A stretch of 64,000 bases of DNA from Phenylobacterium sp. Its GTDB lineage: Bacteria > Pseudomonadota > Alphaproteobacteria > Caulobacterales > Caulobacteraceae. The notes beneath the pieces are model-generated. The model was not told the origin of the DNA and searched no databases. It worked only from the letters and a program-made list of their open reading frames with translations. How positions within the stretch are numbered: position 1 is the first letter of the stretch; each line of letters starts with the position of its first letter. This document shows positions 27,692-40,459 of this stretch, piece by piece. The translations under genes and the position numbers were made by a program. Location: contig NZ_JADCBG010000110.1 of assembly GCF_020253645.1 (NCBI RefSeq), positions 1 through 64,000 on the forward strand, read 5' to 3'.

Positions 27692-28639
27692 TCAGCTCCC
27701 CGCACGCTTCGTCTCGATCACCTCCCAGAGGGCCGAGATCGCGTCGATCCCCGACAGGCGCTTCAGGGCGCGGGCGCCGGTGGGGGAGGTGACGTTGATC
27801 TCGGTCAGGTAGTCGCCGATCACGTCGACGCCGACGAACAAGAGGCCCCGGGCCCTCAGCTGCGGGCCGATGATGGCGCAGAGCTCGAGGTCGCGGGCGG
27901 TCAGCTCCACGGCGTCGGCCCGGCCGCCCACGGCCAGGTTTGAGCGGATCTGACCCGGCGCGGGCACCCGGTTGATGGCGCCGACCGGCTCGCCGTCCAC
28001 CAGCAGGATGCGCTTGTCGCCCTTGGTCACCGCCGGGATGAACTTCTGGGCGATCACAGGCTCGCGGCCGATCATCCGGTGCAGGTCCAGAAGGGCGTCG
28101 AGGTTGGGGTCGTCCGCGAGCAGACGGGCCACGCCCGAGCCGCCGCCGCCGTAGAGCGGCTTGAGCACGATGTCCCCGTGCCGGGCGCGGAAGTCGTAGA
28201 GGGCCTCCACGTCCGAGGTCACCAGGGTCGGCGGCTGCACGCCCGGAAAGGTGGTGACGTAGAGCTTTTCCGGCGCGTTGCGCACCTCGGTCGGGTTGTT
28301 CACCACCAGGGTCTTCGGGTGGATGGCGTCCAGGAAGTGGGTGGTGGTGATGTAGGCCATGTCGAAGGGCGGATCCTGGCGCAGCAGCACCACGTCGGCC
28401 TCCGACAGGTTGCGCTGTTCCCAGGGACCGAAGGCGGCGTGCTCGTCCTGGACGTCCTTGACCCGGACGGAGCGGCCGCGGGCCATCAGGGTTCCGCCCT
28501 CCAGGGCCAGCCGGTCCGGCGTGTAGACGAAGAGGTCGTGGCCCCGGGCCTGGGCCTCCAGCATCATGGCGAAGGTGGAGTCCCCCTGGATGCGGATGTG
28601 CTCCAGCGGGTCCATCTGGACGGCGACGTTCAGCTTCAT
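27692..28639 (-). CDS. gshB: Glutathione synthetase
   Basis: GshB joins gamma-glutamylcysteine and glycine with ATP to make glutathione. The 315-aa product begins [15 protein letters not shown], the typical start. It has the N-terminal domain with [33 protein letters not shown], and the ATP-grasp region with [18 protein letters not shown] and [19 protein letters not shown]. The end carries the metal site [20 protein letters not shown]. The track ORF extends to 28828, but ATG 28637-28639 is the conserved start. It lies downstream of yraN on the same strand. Confidence 0.97.
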   Translation of the reverse strand: MKLNVAVQMDPLEHIRIQGDSTFAMMLEAQARGHDLFVYTPDRLALEGGTLMARGRSVRVKDVQDEHAAFGPWEQRNLSEADVVLLRQDPPFDMAYITTTHFLDAIHPKTLVVNNPTEVRNAPEKLYVTTFPGVQPPTLVTSDVEALYDFRARHGDIVLKPLYGGGGSGVARLLADDPNLDALLDLHRMIGREPVIAQKFIPAVTKGDKRILLVDGEPVGAINRVPAPGQIRSNLAVGGRADAVELTARDLELCAIIGPQLRARGLLFVGVDVIGDYLTEINVTSPTGARALKRLSGIDAISALWEVIETKRAGS

Positions 28640-28688
28640 GGCGGGCTCCCTCTGAGAGGGCCTTCTAGCACGCGGCGGCGGCGCGGCG

Positions 28689-28733
28689 TCAAAGCCCCGC
28701 CCATCAAAGCCCCGCCCGTCAAAGCCCCGCCCA
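28689..28733. repeat. Three tandem copies of a 15-bp unit
   Basis: The unit TCAAAGCCCCGCCC plus A/G is repeated head to tail at 28689-28703, 28704-28718 and 28719-28733. Each copy contains TCA, a TGA stop in the yraN reading direction, and the most upstream of these (at 28719) ends yraN. It probably arose by slippage. Confidence 0.85.
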
Positions 28734-29105
28734 GGCGTCGGCCAGATGGCGGGGGCGCCGGCCGGGGGCGAGGGCCACCAGGTCCAGCCGAACCGTGCGG
28801 CCCGACAGGTCCGCGCGCCGGGCCGCAAGGGTCTGGCCCGCCCGCCTCAGCCTCTCCCTCTGGTCGGGGCCCACGGCCTCCAGGGCCGCCTCCAGGCTGG
28901 CCCGGGACTTGACCTCCACCACCGCCAGGACGGGGCCGCGCAGGGCCAGGATGTCGATCTCGGCCTGGGGGGTCTTCAGGCGGAAGCCCAGTATGCGCCA
29001 GCCCTTCAGCATCAGCCAGATCAGGGCGATCCATTCGGCGCGGCGGCCGCCGGTCCGCGCCCGGGCGCCCAGCCGGCGCCGCCAGGGCCTCGCCGCGGCC
29101 CTCAT
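28719..29105 (-). CDS. yraN: YraN family protein (UPF0102), nuclease-like
   Basis: The 128-aa protein has the restriction-endonuclease-like core seen in the UPF0102 family: [33 protein letters not shown] followed by [10 protein letters not shown], which gives the D...ExK metal-binding arrangement. The C terminus [23 protein letters not shown] is the family ending. The biological role is not settled. It starts in a four-base overlap with the rsmI stop (ATGA), the usual rsmI-yraN pairing. Its 3' end lies in a tandem 15-bp repeat. Confidence 0.9.
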   Translation of the reverse strand: MRAAARPWRRRLGARARTGGRRAEWIALIWLMLKGWRILGFRLKTPQAEIDILALRGPVLAVVEVKSRASLEAALEAVGPDQRERLRRAGQTLAARRADLSGRTVRLDLVALAPGRRPRHLADAWAGL

Positions 29106-29971
29106 CCGTCGGCCTTCAGGTCGAGGGCCCGGCGGTAAAGCTCGCGGCGCGGCAGACCCAGGGCCCTCGCGACCTCCGAGGCCGCCTCGCCGGGGGAGAG
29201 CCGGGTCAACGCCTCGGCCAGGGCCGCGTCGGCGTCGTCCGCCGTGGCGGCCTCCTCCCGGCCGGGGGCGATCACGATCACCACCTCGCCCAGGGGATGG
29301 TCCAGGGCCAGGTCGGCGGCCAGGACGTCCAGGGGACCCCGCACCAGGGTCTCGTGAAGCTTGGTCATCTCCCGGGCCACGGCCGCAGGTCGGGGACCCA
29401 GCACCTGCGCCATGTCCGAAAGGCTGGCCTTCAGCCGGCTGCCCCCCTCGAACAGGATGAGGGTGGCGCGGATCCCCGCCAGTTCGGCCAGTTCCCGCCT
29501 GCGGGCGGCCGACTTCGGCGACAGGAAGCCGGCGAAGAGGAAACGTTCGGCGGGCAGGCCCGAGACGATCAGGGCCGCCAGGGCCGCCGAGGGGCCGGGC
29601 GCGGCGAAGACGGGCAGGCCCAGGGCGATGGCCTCCCGCACCAGGGGAAAGCCCGGATCCGAGACGAGGGGCGTGCCCGCGTCGGAGGCCAGGGCCACCC
29701 GCCCCCCCTGTTCCAGAAGGGCCAGGGCCCGGGGCGCGGTGCGCCCGCCGGCGTGGTCGTCGTAGCGGGCCATGGGCTTGGACACGCCATAGGCCGCCAG
29801 AAGCTTGCCCGTCACCCGGGTGTCCTCGGCCAGGATGAGGTCCGCTGCCGACAGGATGTCCAGGGCCCTCAGAGTGATGTCGCGCAGGTTCCCGATGGGG
29901 GTCGCCACCAGGTAGAGGCCGGGCGCCAGGGGGGCGTCGGACAGGGGCGGCGGGGGCGGGCGGCGGCTCAT
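29102..29971 (-). CDS. rsmI: 16S rRNA (cytidine-1402-2'-O)-methyltransferase RsmI
   Basis: RsmI 2'-O-methylates C1402 in the decoding centre of 16S rRNA. The 289-aa tetrapyrrole-methylase-fold protein carries LYLVATPIGNLRDITLRAL, AEDTRVTGKLLAAYGV, the glycine-rich ALASDAGTPLVSDPGFPLV and AAPGPSAALAALIVSGLP. The region FLSPKSAARRRELAEL and a C-terminal helical domain complete the family pattern. ATG 29969-29971 was chosen over the TTG used by the track. It is the upstream partner of yraN. Confidence 0.96.
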   Translation of the reverse strand: MSRRPPPPPLSDAPLAPGLYLVATPIGNLRDITLRALDILSAADLILAEDTRVTGKLLAAYGVSKPMARYDDHAGGRTAPRALALLEQGGRVALASDAGTPLVSDPGFPLVREAIALGLPVFAAPGPSAALAALIVSGLPAERFLFAGFLSPKSAARRRELAELAGIRATLILFEGGSRLKASLSDMAQVLGPRPAAVAREMTKLHETLVRGPLDVLAADLALDHPLGEVVIVIAPGREEAATADDADAALAEALTRLSPGEAASEVARALGLPRRELYRRALDLKADG

Positions 29972-30015
29972 GGGCAAGCCTTCGCGGCTTTGTGCGGCGT
30001 TTGCAAGGCGCCGGG

Positions 30016-31173
30016 TCAGCGTGCGAGCAGGCGCTCCAGGACGGCGTCAAGCAGGCGGCGCCCGTCGTCCGTCACCCTCAGCCGCCGGGGGTCTTCGGCC
30101 AGCAGGCCCTGCGATGCGAGCTCGCGCACCTCTGCATGCCCGGCCGAAAGGCCAAGGGCGTCGAGCGCCCCGAAATCCACCCCCTCCGCCAGCCTCAGCC
30201 CCGACAGCACCCGCTCGACGGCGGCGTCCCGGGGCGACAGGACCTCGATCTCTCCCGCCCCCTCGCCCCGGTCTGCGGCGGCGATGTAGTCGGCGGGCCG
30301 CGCTGCGCAGGCCTGACCGGTCCGCACGCCGTCGAGGGTCAGTCGCCCATGGGCGCCGGGGCCCACCCCCAGCCAGTCGCCGCCCCGCCAGTAGGTCAGG
30401 TTGTGACGCGAGCGGTCGGCGGGGCTGCGGGCATGGTTCGAGACCTCATACGCCTCGAAGCCGGCGGCGGAGAGGCGGTCCTGGGTCACTCCCCACAGGT
30501 CGGCCGCCTGCGGGTCAGCCGGGGGTCTCAGCCGGCCGCGCCGTACGGCCCGCTCAAAGGCTGTGCCCGGCTCGATGGTCAGCTGGTAGGGCGAAACATG
30601 GCCGGTCCCCAGGGCGACGGCGGCGTCCAGCTCGGCCGCCCAGGCCTGGGGCGTCTGGTCGGGCCGGGCGTAGATCAGGTCGATGGAGACTCGGGAAAAG
30701 ACCTTCAGCGCCGTCTGCGTCGCCCGGCGGCCCGCCGCCGCATCGTGGTTGCGGCCCAGCTGGACCAGGGCCTCGTCCTCCAGCGACTGCAGGCCCAGGG
30801 ACAGGCGGTTCACACCGGCTTCGGCGAGGCCGGCGAAGCGGCCGGCCTCGGCGTCGGTGGGATTGGCCTCCAGGCTGACCTCCAGGTCGGGGTCCGCGTC
30901 CCAGAGCGTCCGGCAGGCGGCGATCACCGCGCCCACGGCCTCCGGGTCCATGAGCGAGGGTGTGCCGCCGCCGAAGAAGATCGAGGTCAGTCGCCGCGGG
31001 CCCGTCACCTCCCGCCGCCGCGCGAGGTCCTGCAGGATCGCCTGCGCCAGCCGGGCCGCCTCACCGGGCCGGCGGTCGCGGTGGACGTTGAAGTCGCAAT
31101 AGGGACAGATCCGTCCGCAATAGGGCCAGTGGACATAGACCCCGAAGCCCGGTGCGGCGGCGTCGTCCGTCAA
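30016..31173 (-). CDS. hemW: Radical SAM heme chaperone HemW
   Basis: HemW is a radical SAM protein that binds heme and delivers it to targets; it was formerly annotated as anaerobic coproporphyrinogen oxidase. The cluster motif is [10 protein letters not shown] (CX3CX2C), where true HemN has an extra Cys. [13 protein letters not shown], the EANP motif and [10 protein letters not shown] complete the radical SAM core, followed by the HemN-like C-terminal domain (385 aa in all). The start appears to be TTG 31171-31173, overlapping the rdgB stop. This is unusual, but the N terminus [19 protein letters not shown] fits the family. Confidence 0.93.
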   Translation of the reverse strand: MTDDAAAPGFGVYVHWPYCGRICPYCDFNVHRDRRPGEAARLAQAILQDLARRREVTGPRRLTSIFFGGGTPSLMDPEAVGAVIAACRTLWDADPDLEVSLEANPTDAEAGRFAGLAEAGVNRLSLGLQSLEDEALVQLGRNHDAAAGRRATQTALKVFSRVSIDLIYARPDQTPQAWAAELDAAVALGTGHVSPYQLTIEPGTAFERAVRRGRLRPPADPQAADLWGVTQDRLSAAGFEAYEVSNHARSPADRSRHNLTYWRGGDWLGVGPGAHGRLTLDGVRTGQACAARPADYIAAADRGEGAGEIEVLSPRDAAVERVLSGLRLAEGVDFGALDALGLSAGHAEVRELASQGLLAEDPRRLRVTDDGRRLLDAVLERLLAR

Positions 31174-31769
31174 GCCAGCGCCGCCTTCAGCCGGGCAAAG
31201 GCCCGCGCGCGGTGGCTCATGGCGTCCTTGGCCGCCGGGTCCATCTCGCCGAAGGTCAGATCGTGGCCGTCGGGCCGGAAGACGGGGTCGTAGCCGAAGC
31301 CCCGGTCCCCGCGCGGCGGGAAGACCAGGTCGCCGTCGATCCGGCCCTCGGCCACCACCGCCAGGTCGTCGGGCCAGGCCAGGGCCAGGGCGCAGGTGAA
31401 GTAGGCCCGGCGGTTGGTCTCGCCCCGTTCCGCAAGCTCCCGCTCGATCCGCGCCATGGCCGGGGCGAAGTCCTTGCCCGGCCCGGCCCAGCGGGCCGAA
31501 ACCACGCCTGGCGCCCCGTCCAGCCCCAGGACGGAGAGCCCGGAGTCGTCCGCCAGGGCCGGCAGGCCGCTGGCCGCCGCCGCCGCTCGGGCCTTCAGGA
31601 GGGCGTTGCCGGTGAAGGTGGCCTCCGTCTCCTCGGGCTCGGAAAGGCCCAGCTCGCCCGCCGTGACAAGCCGGTACCGCCCCTCGAGGATCTCCGACAG
31701 CTCCCGCGCCTTGCCGGGATTGTGGGTCGCCACCACCAGCCGGGACCCGGCTTCAAGTCTGATCGCCAT
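31170..31769 (-). CDS. rdgB: Non-canonical purine NTP pyrophosphatase RdgB
   Basis: RdgB hydrolyses ITP, dITP and XTP, keeping deaminated purines out of nucleic acids. The 199-aa product has the HAM1 family motifs: [61 protein letters not shown] and the C-terminal [10 protein letters not shown] (usual SHR). The length is normal. Its stop overlaps the TTG start of hemW, so the two are one transcript, divergent from the DUF2975 gene. Confidence 0.96.
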   Translation of the reverse strand: MAIRLEAGSRLVVATHNPGKARELSEILEGRYRLVTAGELGLSEPEETEATFTGNALLKARAAAAASGLPALADDSGLSVLGLDGAPGVVSARWAGPGKDFAPAMARIERELAERGETNRRAYFTCALALAWPDDLAVVAEGRIDGDLVFPPRGDRGFGYDPVFRPDGHDLTFGEMDPAAKDAMSHRARAFARLKAALA

Positions 31770-31873
31770 GCAGATCTCCGGGGCCCGTCATGGCCCTTAC
31801 GACAATTTAACGCGGATTCCAGAGTTTCCGCGACATAAGGGCCCGGTGAGCGCAACGGAACGGGGGCGCCGAA

Positions 31874-32413
31874 ATGCCGACCATGAGAGCCCTGGGTCCG
31901 GGCTCACTCTCCAGCTTCCTGAAAACGGTCCTCGACCTCGTCTGGATCCTGCTACTTGTCGTGCTCGCGATCCTGGCCGCAAGCCTCCTCTACGGCGTCC
32001 TCGCCGCCGTCAATCCCGCCCTGCCCTTCGCCCGTCTGGCCCTGTTCGAAGGACTGGACCCGCTTCAGGCCTGGGCCGTCGTCCTCGTGCGCCTGCTGAC
32101 GGCCTTCCTCTTCGTCGCCGGGGTGCAGGTCATCGTCAGTCGCCTTCGGGAAATCTTCGCCACCCTCAAGGCCGGCGATCCCTTCCATCCGGAGAACGTC
32201 ACACGGCTCCGCGTCGTCGCCATCGGGCTCGCCTGGCTGGAGCTGGTCCGATATGCGGTCTGGATCCTCGGCGCCCTGTTGCCGCCTCCCGCCGCGCCGG
32301 ACCGGCCCAACCTGTCCCTGACCGCCTGGTTCTCGGTTCTGGTGGTGGTGGTGCTGGCGGAGGTCTTCCGGGAGGGCGCCCGCCTGAGGCGGGAAGCGGA
32401 GCTGACCATCTGA
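31874..32413 (+). CDS. DUF2975 family membrane protein
   Basis: The 179-aa protein has about four predicted membrane helices (about 15-45, 65-90, 115-135 and 148-165) and the DUF2975 layout. The FATLKAGDPFHPENVTRLRVVAIGLAWLEL motif lies between helices two and three. DUF2975 genes are usually paired with a small XRE/YozG-type regulator, and that is the case here: the stop overlaps the next start (TGATG). The role of these pairs is not established. Confidence 0.85.
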   Translation: MPTMRALGPGSLSSFLKTVLDLVWILLLVVLAILAASLLYGVLAAVNPALPFARLALFEGLDPLQAWAVVLVRLLTAFLFVAGVQVIVSRLREIFATLKAGDPFHPENVTRLRVVAIGLAWLELVRYAVWILGALLPPPAAPDRPNLSLTAWFSVLVVVVLAEVFREGARLRREAELTI

Positions 32414-32631
32414 TGCCGATCCGCGTCACCCTCGACCGCCTGCTTGTCCAGCGCCGGATGTCGCTGGCGGAGCTAGCGGACCGCACGGGCCTCACCGCCG
32501 CGAACCTCGCCATTCTGAAGGACGGCGAGGCCAGGGCCCTCAGATTCTCCACCCTGGAGGCCCTGTGCCGGGAGCTCGACTGCGAGCCCGGCGACCTGCT
32601 CAGCCGGGAGCCCGAAGAGCGCCGCGCCTGA
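32413..32631 (+). CDS. Small XRE/YozG-type HTH regulator
   Basis: The 72-aa protein (MPIRVTLDRLLVQRRMSLAELADRTGL) is almost entirely one Cro/C1-type helix-turn-helix. It shows the pattern LAELADRTGLTAANLAILKDGEARALRFSTLEALCRELDC, ending at GDLLSREPEE. This is the known partner of DUF2975 membrane proteins, probably regulating their expression or acting with them. In the track it is visible only as the tail of a 405-aa out-of-context ORF; ATG 32413 overlaps the preceding stop. Confidence 0.88.
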   Translation: MPIRVTLDRLLVQRRMSLAELADRTGLTAANLAILKDGEARALRFSTLEALCRELDCEPGDLLSREPEERRA

Positions 32632-32652
32632 GCGCTGCGCCTCATCCCTGCC

Positions 32653-32748
32653 GCAGCGCAACAATTTTCGCCCCTCCGCACGGCGCCGGACCTTGCAGGC
32701 TCCCGCGCTTCGGCCTATGTGCAGCGCAACAATTTGTTGCAACGCACA
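32653..32748. promoter_or_regulatory. Repeated operator-like element before the 51-aa ORF
   Basis: A 31-bp interrupted palindrome at 32718-32748 has arms TGTGC-N3-GCAACAA and TTGTTGC-N3-GCACA around one central base. Its left half, GCAGCGCAACAATTT (32721-32735), is repeated exactly at 32653-32667. Both halves hold a TGC-N3-GCA core. The palindrome ends where the ribosome-binding site AAGGAG of the next ORF begins. Such cores resemble sites described for PhaR-type polyhydroxyalkanoate regulators, but this is only a resemblance. Confidence 0.6.
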
Positions 32749-32759
32749 AGGAGCAAGCC

Positions 32760-32915
32760 ATGGCCCACGTCATGGACATCCGCGAAGCCCCCCTGTTCGG
32801 CGGCCTGCTGCGCCGGCTCGAGGCCTTTCTCGACGGCCTGATGATGCCGTTCGCCGAGGAGATCGCCCGCCTCTCGCCCTCCGCCTTCCGGCATCTCCTC
32901 AACGCCCGGTTCTGA
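32760..32915 (+). CDS. 51-residue small protein, function unknown
   Basis: This short ORF is below the track's independent listing (there it is the tail of a 116-aa frame). It starts at ATG 32760 behind a strong AAGGAG at about 7 bases spacing. The sequence MAHVMDIREAPLFGGLLRRL continues as an amphipathic helix-rich chain ending SAFRHLLNARF. No signal peptide or Cys is present. The tight ribosome-binding site and the large palindrome directly upstream argue that it is a real, regulated gene. I do not recognise a family. Confidence 0.65.
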   Translation: MAHVMDIREAPLFGGLLRRLEAFLDGLMMPFAEEIARLSPSAFRHLLNARF

Positions 32916-33018
32916 TCGCCCGCCTTCCGGCGACCATTGCGCCGGCCGCCGCTGTCTCTCCCGACGACGGACCGGCGCCGGGAGCGGGCGACCCTCCAGG
33001 GGGTCGCCCGTGTCCCCA

Positions 33019-33753
33019 TCAGGATCCCGCCGCCGCCACCGCAGCCTGCTGGATCCGGAACAGTTCACCAATCCCCTTTTCCGCCAGGCCGTAAAGGGCC
33101 TCGAATTCCCCCCGGGTGAAGCCCCGCTTCTCGCCCGTGGCCTGGATTTCGACAATCTCCCCCGCCCCCGTCAGAACGAAGTTGGCGTCGGCCTCGGCGT
33201 TGGAATCCTCTTCGTACTCGAGGTCCAGAACCGGAACCCCCTGGCAGACGCCGCAGGATATGGCCGCCACCTGGTCCACAAGGGGCGACCGCGGGATCAG
33301 GCCCTCCCGGACGAGCAGGTCGGTGGCCTGGCGCAGCGCCACCCAGGCGCCGGTAATGGCCGCCGTCCGCGTGCCGCCATCCGCCTGTATGACATCGCAG
33401 TCGATGGAGATCTGGCGCTCGCCCAGAACGGCCATGTCGACCACCGCCCGCAGGGACCGTCCGATCAGGCGCTGGATCTCCTGGGTCCGGCCGGACTGCT
33501 TGCCCTCGGCGGCCTCCCGCCGGCCGCGGGTGTGGGTGGCCCGGGGCAGCATGCCGTACTCCGCCGTCACCCAGCCCTGGCCCCGGCCGCGCAGGAAAGG
33601 GGGAACCCGCTCCTCGACGCTTGCAGTCACCAGAACCCGGGTGTGCCCGAAGGCGACGAGGCAGGAACCCTCGGCATAGCGGTTCACCCCTGTCTCCAGG
33701 GTCACGGTCCTCAGGCTGTCGGCGGCGCGGCCGAAGGGGCGGTTGGCGGTCAT
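33019..33753 (-). CDS. rph: Ribonuclease PH
   Basis: RNase PH trims the 3' ends of tRNA precursors by phosphorolysis. The 244-aa product has the family start [29 protein letters not shown], the active-site segment [51 protein letters not shown] and [25 protein letters not shown]. The length is normal and all motifs are intact. It is divergent from hrcA, the usual arrangement in alphaproteobacteria. Confidence 0.97.
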   Translation of the reverse strand: MTANRPFGRAADSLRTVTLETGVNRYAEGSCLVAFGHTRVLVTASVEERVPPFLRGRGQGWVTAEYGMLPRATHTRGRREAAEGKQSGRTQEIQRLIGRSLRAVVDMAVLGERQISIDCDVIQADGGTRTAAITGAWVALRQATDLLVREGLIPRSPLVDQVAAISCGVCQGVPVLDLEYEEDSNAEADANFVLTGAGEIVEIQATGEKRGFTRGEFEALYGLAEKGIGELFRIQQAAVAAAGS

Positions 33754-33845
33754 GGCTCTGGCGGGCTCCTGGAGGATGTGGCGGGGCTTCCGGCGACTTG
33801 CGCCGGCGGGGTGGGTGCTTATCGTGTATGCTCGGGTGCGCGTCC

Positions 33846-34943
33846 ATGCCCGACCGGAAACAGGGACACCAGACCGTGACCGGCCAGTTCCTCCCGCGGG
33901 GGCCGACCCTCGCCGAACTCGACAGCCGAGCCCGCGAAATCTTCCGGCGGGTGGTCGAGACCTATCTCGAGACCGGCGAGCCGGTGGGTTCGCGAACCCT
34001 TTCGCGCGGCGGGGTCCAGCTCTCGCCGGCGTCGATCCGCAACACCATGCAGGATCTCACCGAAATGGGCCTCCTCGGCGCCCCGCACATCAGCGCGGGC
34101 CGCCTGCCCACCCATGCGGGCCTGCGGCTCTTCGTCGACGGCCTGATGGAGGTCGGCGACGTCGGCGACAGCGACCGGCGCGAGATCGAGCAGCGCCTCG
34201 CCGGTCGCGGCCGTTCCTTCGAGGACATGCTGAGCGAGGCTTCGGCCCTGCTCTCCGGCCTCGCGGGCGGCGCCGGCATTGTCGTCGCCCCGGTGCGGGA
34301 GGCGGGGGTCAAGCACGTGGAGTTCGTGGTCCTCGGCGGCGACCAGGCCCTGGCCGTCATGGTCTTCGAAGACGGGGTCGTCGAGAACCGCCTGATGCAG
34401 CTCGCCGCCGGCGTCACCCCCTCGGCCCTGCAGGAGGCCGCGAACTTCCTGAACGCCCGGATGAGGGGAAAGACCCTGGCCGAGGCGGGCCAGGATATCC
34501 GCTTCGAGCTGGAGCAGGCCCGGCGGCAGCTGGACGTCGCGGCGGCCCGGCTGGTGGAGGAGGGCCTCGCCGTCTGGGGCGGGGGGGAGGGCCGGGACCG
34601 CGCCCTCATCGTCCGCGGCCGCGCGAACCTGCTCGCCGACCGGGAAACCCTGGATGACCTGGAGCGGGTCCGGATGCTGTTCGACGACCTCGAGCAGAAG
34701 GAACAGCTGATCGGCCTGCTGGACGGGGTTCGCGAGGCCCAGGGCGTACGCATCTTCATCGGCGCCGAGACGCGGCTTTTCTCGCTCTCCGGTTCCGCCG
34801 TCATTGCGGCGCCCTATATTTCGGGCCAGAAGAAGCTGCTCGGAGCGATCGGCGTGATCGGCCCGACGCGGCTGAACTACGCCCGCGTCATCCCCCTCGT
34901 GGACTATACCGCGAGGGTGTTGTCGCAGATGGCCGGGGTCTGA
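33846..34943 (+). CDS. hrcA: Heat-inducible transcription repressor HrcA
   Basis: HrcA represses chaperone genes by binding the CIRCE inverted repeat and is kept active by GroEL. The N-terminal winged helix is clear ([47 protein letters not shown]), followed by a GAF-like domain and the C-terminal [27 protein letters not shown] signature. The track ORF begins at 33621; ATG 33846 (MPDRKQGHQ) gives 365 aa, and GTG 33876 is an alternative. No CIRCE repeat was seen upstream. It precedes grpE by 67 bases. Confidence 0.94.
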   Translation: MPDRKQGHQTVTGQFLPRGPTLAELDSRAREIFRRVVETYLETGEPVGSRTLSRGGVQLSPASIRNTMQDLTEMGLLGAPHISAGRLPTHAGLRLFVDGLMEVGDVGDSDRREIEQRLAGRGRSFEDMLSEASALLSGLAGGAGIVVAPVREAGVKHVEFVVLGGDQALAVMVFEDGVVENRLMQLAAGVTPSALQEAANFLNARMRGKTLAEAGQDIRFELEQARRQLDVAAARLVEEGLAVWGGGEGRDRALIVRGRANLLADRETLDDLERVRMLFDDLEQKEQLIGLLDGVREAQGVRIFIGAETRLFSLSGSAVIAAPYISGQKKLLGAIGVIGPTRLNYARVIPLVDYTARVLSQMAGV

Positions 34944-35010
34944 AGCCGGGTGACGCCCCCGGCGCATCTGCATCCGCCGGCCGGCAAGGCCAGAAGAGGT
35001 TGAGTAAGTC

Positions 35011-35595
35011 ATGTCCGAGGAAACCCAGTCCCCCGAAGAGACGCCCCTGGCGGCCGAAGGCGCCCGGGGCGAGGGCGAAGCGCTGGCCGCCCTGGAAGCC
35101 GAGGTCGCCGCCCTGAAGGAGCAGGTGCTCCGCTACGCCGCCGACGCCGAGAACATTCGCCGCCGGGCCGAACGCGAGACCAACGACGCCCGGGCCTACG
35201 CCATCCAGAAGTTCGCCCGGGATCTGCTGGGCGTGGCCGACACCCTCGGCCGGGCCCTCGCCGCTCCGCCGGCAGGAGAAGACGCCGCGGTCCGCAACTT
35301 CGTCGTCGGCGTCGAGATGACCCAGAAGGCCCTGCTGGCCGCCTTTGAGTCCAATGGCCTGAAGTCGGTGACGCCCTCGGCCGGCGATCGCTTCGATCCC
35401 CATCTTCACCAGGCCATGATGGAGCAGGACAGCCCCGACCTGTCTCCGGGGTCGGTCATCCAGTGTCTCCAGCCGGGCTACGAACTGCTCGGCCGCCTGG
35501 TCCGGCCGGCCATGGTGGTCGTCGCCTCGCGCAATTCATCCGGCGCCGGCGAGGCCGGCGAGGCTCCTGGATCGCGTCTCGACACGCGGGCCTGA
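35011..35595 (+). CDS. grpE: Nucleotide exchange factor GrpE
   Basis: GrpE releases ADP from DnaK in the Hsp70 cycle. The 194-aa product has an acidic N-terminal tail, a long coiled coil (about 25-75, LEAEVAALKEQVLRYAADAENIRRRAERE) and the C-terminal beta domain. The signature of that domain spans FDPHLHQAMMEQDSPDLSPGSVIQCLQPGYELLGRLVRPAMVVVA. It follows hrcA on the same strand and is probably co-transcribed, a common heat-shock arrangement. Confidence 0.96.
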   Translation: MSEETQSPEETPLAAEGARGEGEALAALEAEVAALKEQVLRYAADAENIRRRAERETNDARAYAIQKFARDLLGVADTLGRALAAPPAGEDAAVRNFVVGVEMTQKALLAAFESNGLKSVTPSAGDRFDPHLHQAMMEQDSPDLSPGSVIQCLQPGYELLGRLVRPAMVVVASRNSSGAGEAGEAPGSRLDTRA

Positions 35596-35610
35596 CCTCG
35601 CCCCCTTTCC

Positions 35611-35660
35611 CCGGACTGACAAATGATTAAAGTCCGGAATCCACCTCCCGGGGCGGATTC
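35611..35660 (+). promoter_or_regulatory. Inverted repeat and two GANTC sites upstream of dnaN
   Basis: CCGGACT (35611-35617) and AGTCCGG (35631-35637) form a perfect 7-bp dyad around an AT-rich 13-base centre. GAATC (35637-35641) and GATTC (35656-35660) follow, 40-65 bases ahead of the dnaN ATG. No T-run follows the dyad, so an operator or weak grpE terminator is possible. CcrM control of dnaN is an inference from the sites. Confidence 0.4.
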
Positions 35661-35701
35661 GGTCACCCCGATCCCATCCCGGCCCACATCGGATCCGACT
35701 G

Positions 35702-36820
35702 ATGAAGCTGACGATCGAGCGCGCCGCCCTGCTGAGAGCCCTGGGCCACGTCCAGAGCGCGGTGGAGCGCCGGAACACCATCCCGATCCTCTCGAACGTG
35801 CTGCTTTCCGCCGAGCGCGGGCGACTGAGCTTCTCCGCCACCGATCTCGACATGGAGATCGTCGACGAGGCCGAGGCCCGGGTTGAACAGGCCGGACAGG
35901 TCACCGCCCCCGCCCACACCCTTTACGAGATCGCCCGCAAGCTTCCCGAGGGCGCCGAGGTCACCCTGGCCTGGACCGGGGAAGACCCTCGCCTGGCCGT
36001 CTCGGCCGGCCGGTCGCGGTTCAGCCTGCCGGTCCTTCCGGCCGGGGACTTTCCGGTCATGTCCGCCGACGGCCTGTCGAGCCGCATCTCCGTGGATGTC
36101 AACGACCTGATCCGACTGATCGACCGCACGCGCTTCGCCATCTCCACCGAAGAGACGCGGTACTATCTCAACGGCCTCTACCTGCACACGGTCACCGAGG
36201 GCGGGGTCGCCCGACTCCGCGCCGTGGCCACGGACGGACACCGGCTGGCCCTGGCCGAGATGCCGGCGCCGGAAGGCGCCGCGGGCGCACCGGGAGTGAT
36301 CGTGCCCCGCAAGACGATCGGCGAGGCGCGCCGGCTGCTCGACGACGCCGGAGAGAGCGTCGACCTTGCCGTCAGTCCCCAGAAGGTGCGCTTCGATCTC
36401 GGCGCGGCCGCCCTGACCTCCAAGGTCATCGACGGCAGTTTCCCGGACTATGCCCGCGTCATTCCCAGGGACAATTCCCGGGTCATGATGGTCGACAACC
36501 AGCTGTTCGCCCGGGCTGTCGACCGGGTGGCCACCATCTCCGCCGAGAAGAGCCGCTCGGTCCGCATGTCCATCGAGGCCGGTCGTCTGACCCTCACCGT
36601 CCGAAACATGGAGGCGGGCCAGGCGGTCGAGGAGCTGGAGGTCGACTATGACGGCGACGCCTTCGAACTGTCCTTCAACGCCCGCTATCTCCTGGACGTC
36701 ACCGACCAGATCAGCGCCGACCAGGCCGAGTTCCGGTTCGGCGGACCCAACGATCCCGCCCTGGTCCTGGACCCCACCGATCCCGACGTCCGCTATGTCC
36801 TGATGCCCCTGCGGGTCTGA
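35702..36820 (+). CDS. dnaN: DNA polymerase III beta sliding clamp
   Basis: The beta clamp encircles DNA and tethers polymerase III and other proteins. The 372-aa product has the three repeated clamp domains. The start is MKLTIERAALLRALGHVQSAVERRNTIPIL, the hydrophobic protein-binding pocket region includes YYLNGLYLH and ATDGHRLAL, and the universal C terminus is VRYVLMPLRV. It begins the dnaN-recF-gyrB cluster. Confidence 0.98.
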   Translation: MKLTIERAALLRALGHVQSAVERRNTIPILSNVLLSAERGRLSFSATDLDMEIVDEAEARVEQAGQVTAPAHTLYEIARKLPEGAEVTLAWTGEDPRLAVSAGRSRFSLPVLPAGDFPVMSADGLSSRISVDVNDLIRLIDRTRFAISTEETRYYLNGLYLHTVTEGGVARLRAVATDGHRLALAEMPAPEGAAGAPGVIVPRKTIGEARRLLDDAGESVDLAVSPQKVRFDLGAAALTSKVIDGSFPDYARVIPRDNSRVMMVDNQLFARAVDRVATISAEKSRSVRMSIEAGRLTLTVRNMEAGQAVEELEVDYDGDAFELSFNARYLLDVTDQISADQAEFRFGGPNDPALVLDPTDPDVRYVLMPLRV

Positions 36821-36872
36821 CCGGGCCAACGGCCCTCACCCCGCCGCCGCGAACCGTCTATAGACTGGGCCC

Positions 36873-40459
<3,587 letters not shown>

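Noticed and set aside
31414-32631. 405-aa plus-strand ORF
   Set aside because: Only its last 72 codons are real (the HTH gene); the rest is a frame shadow of rdgB and the DUF2975 gene.
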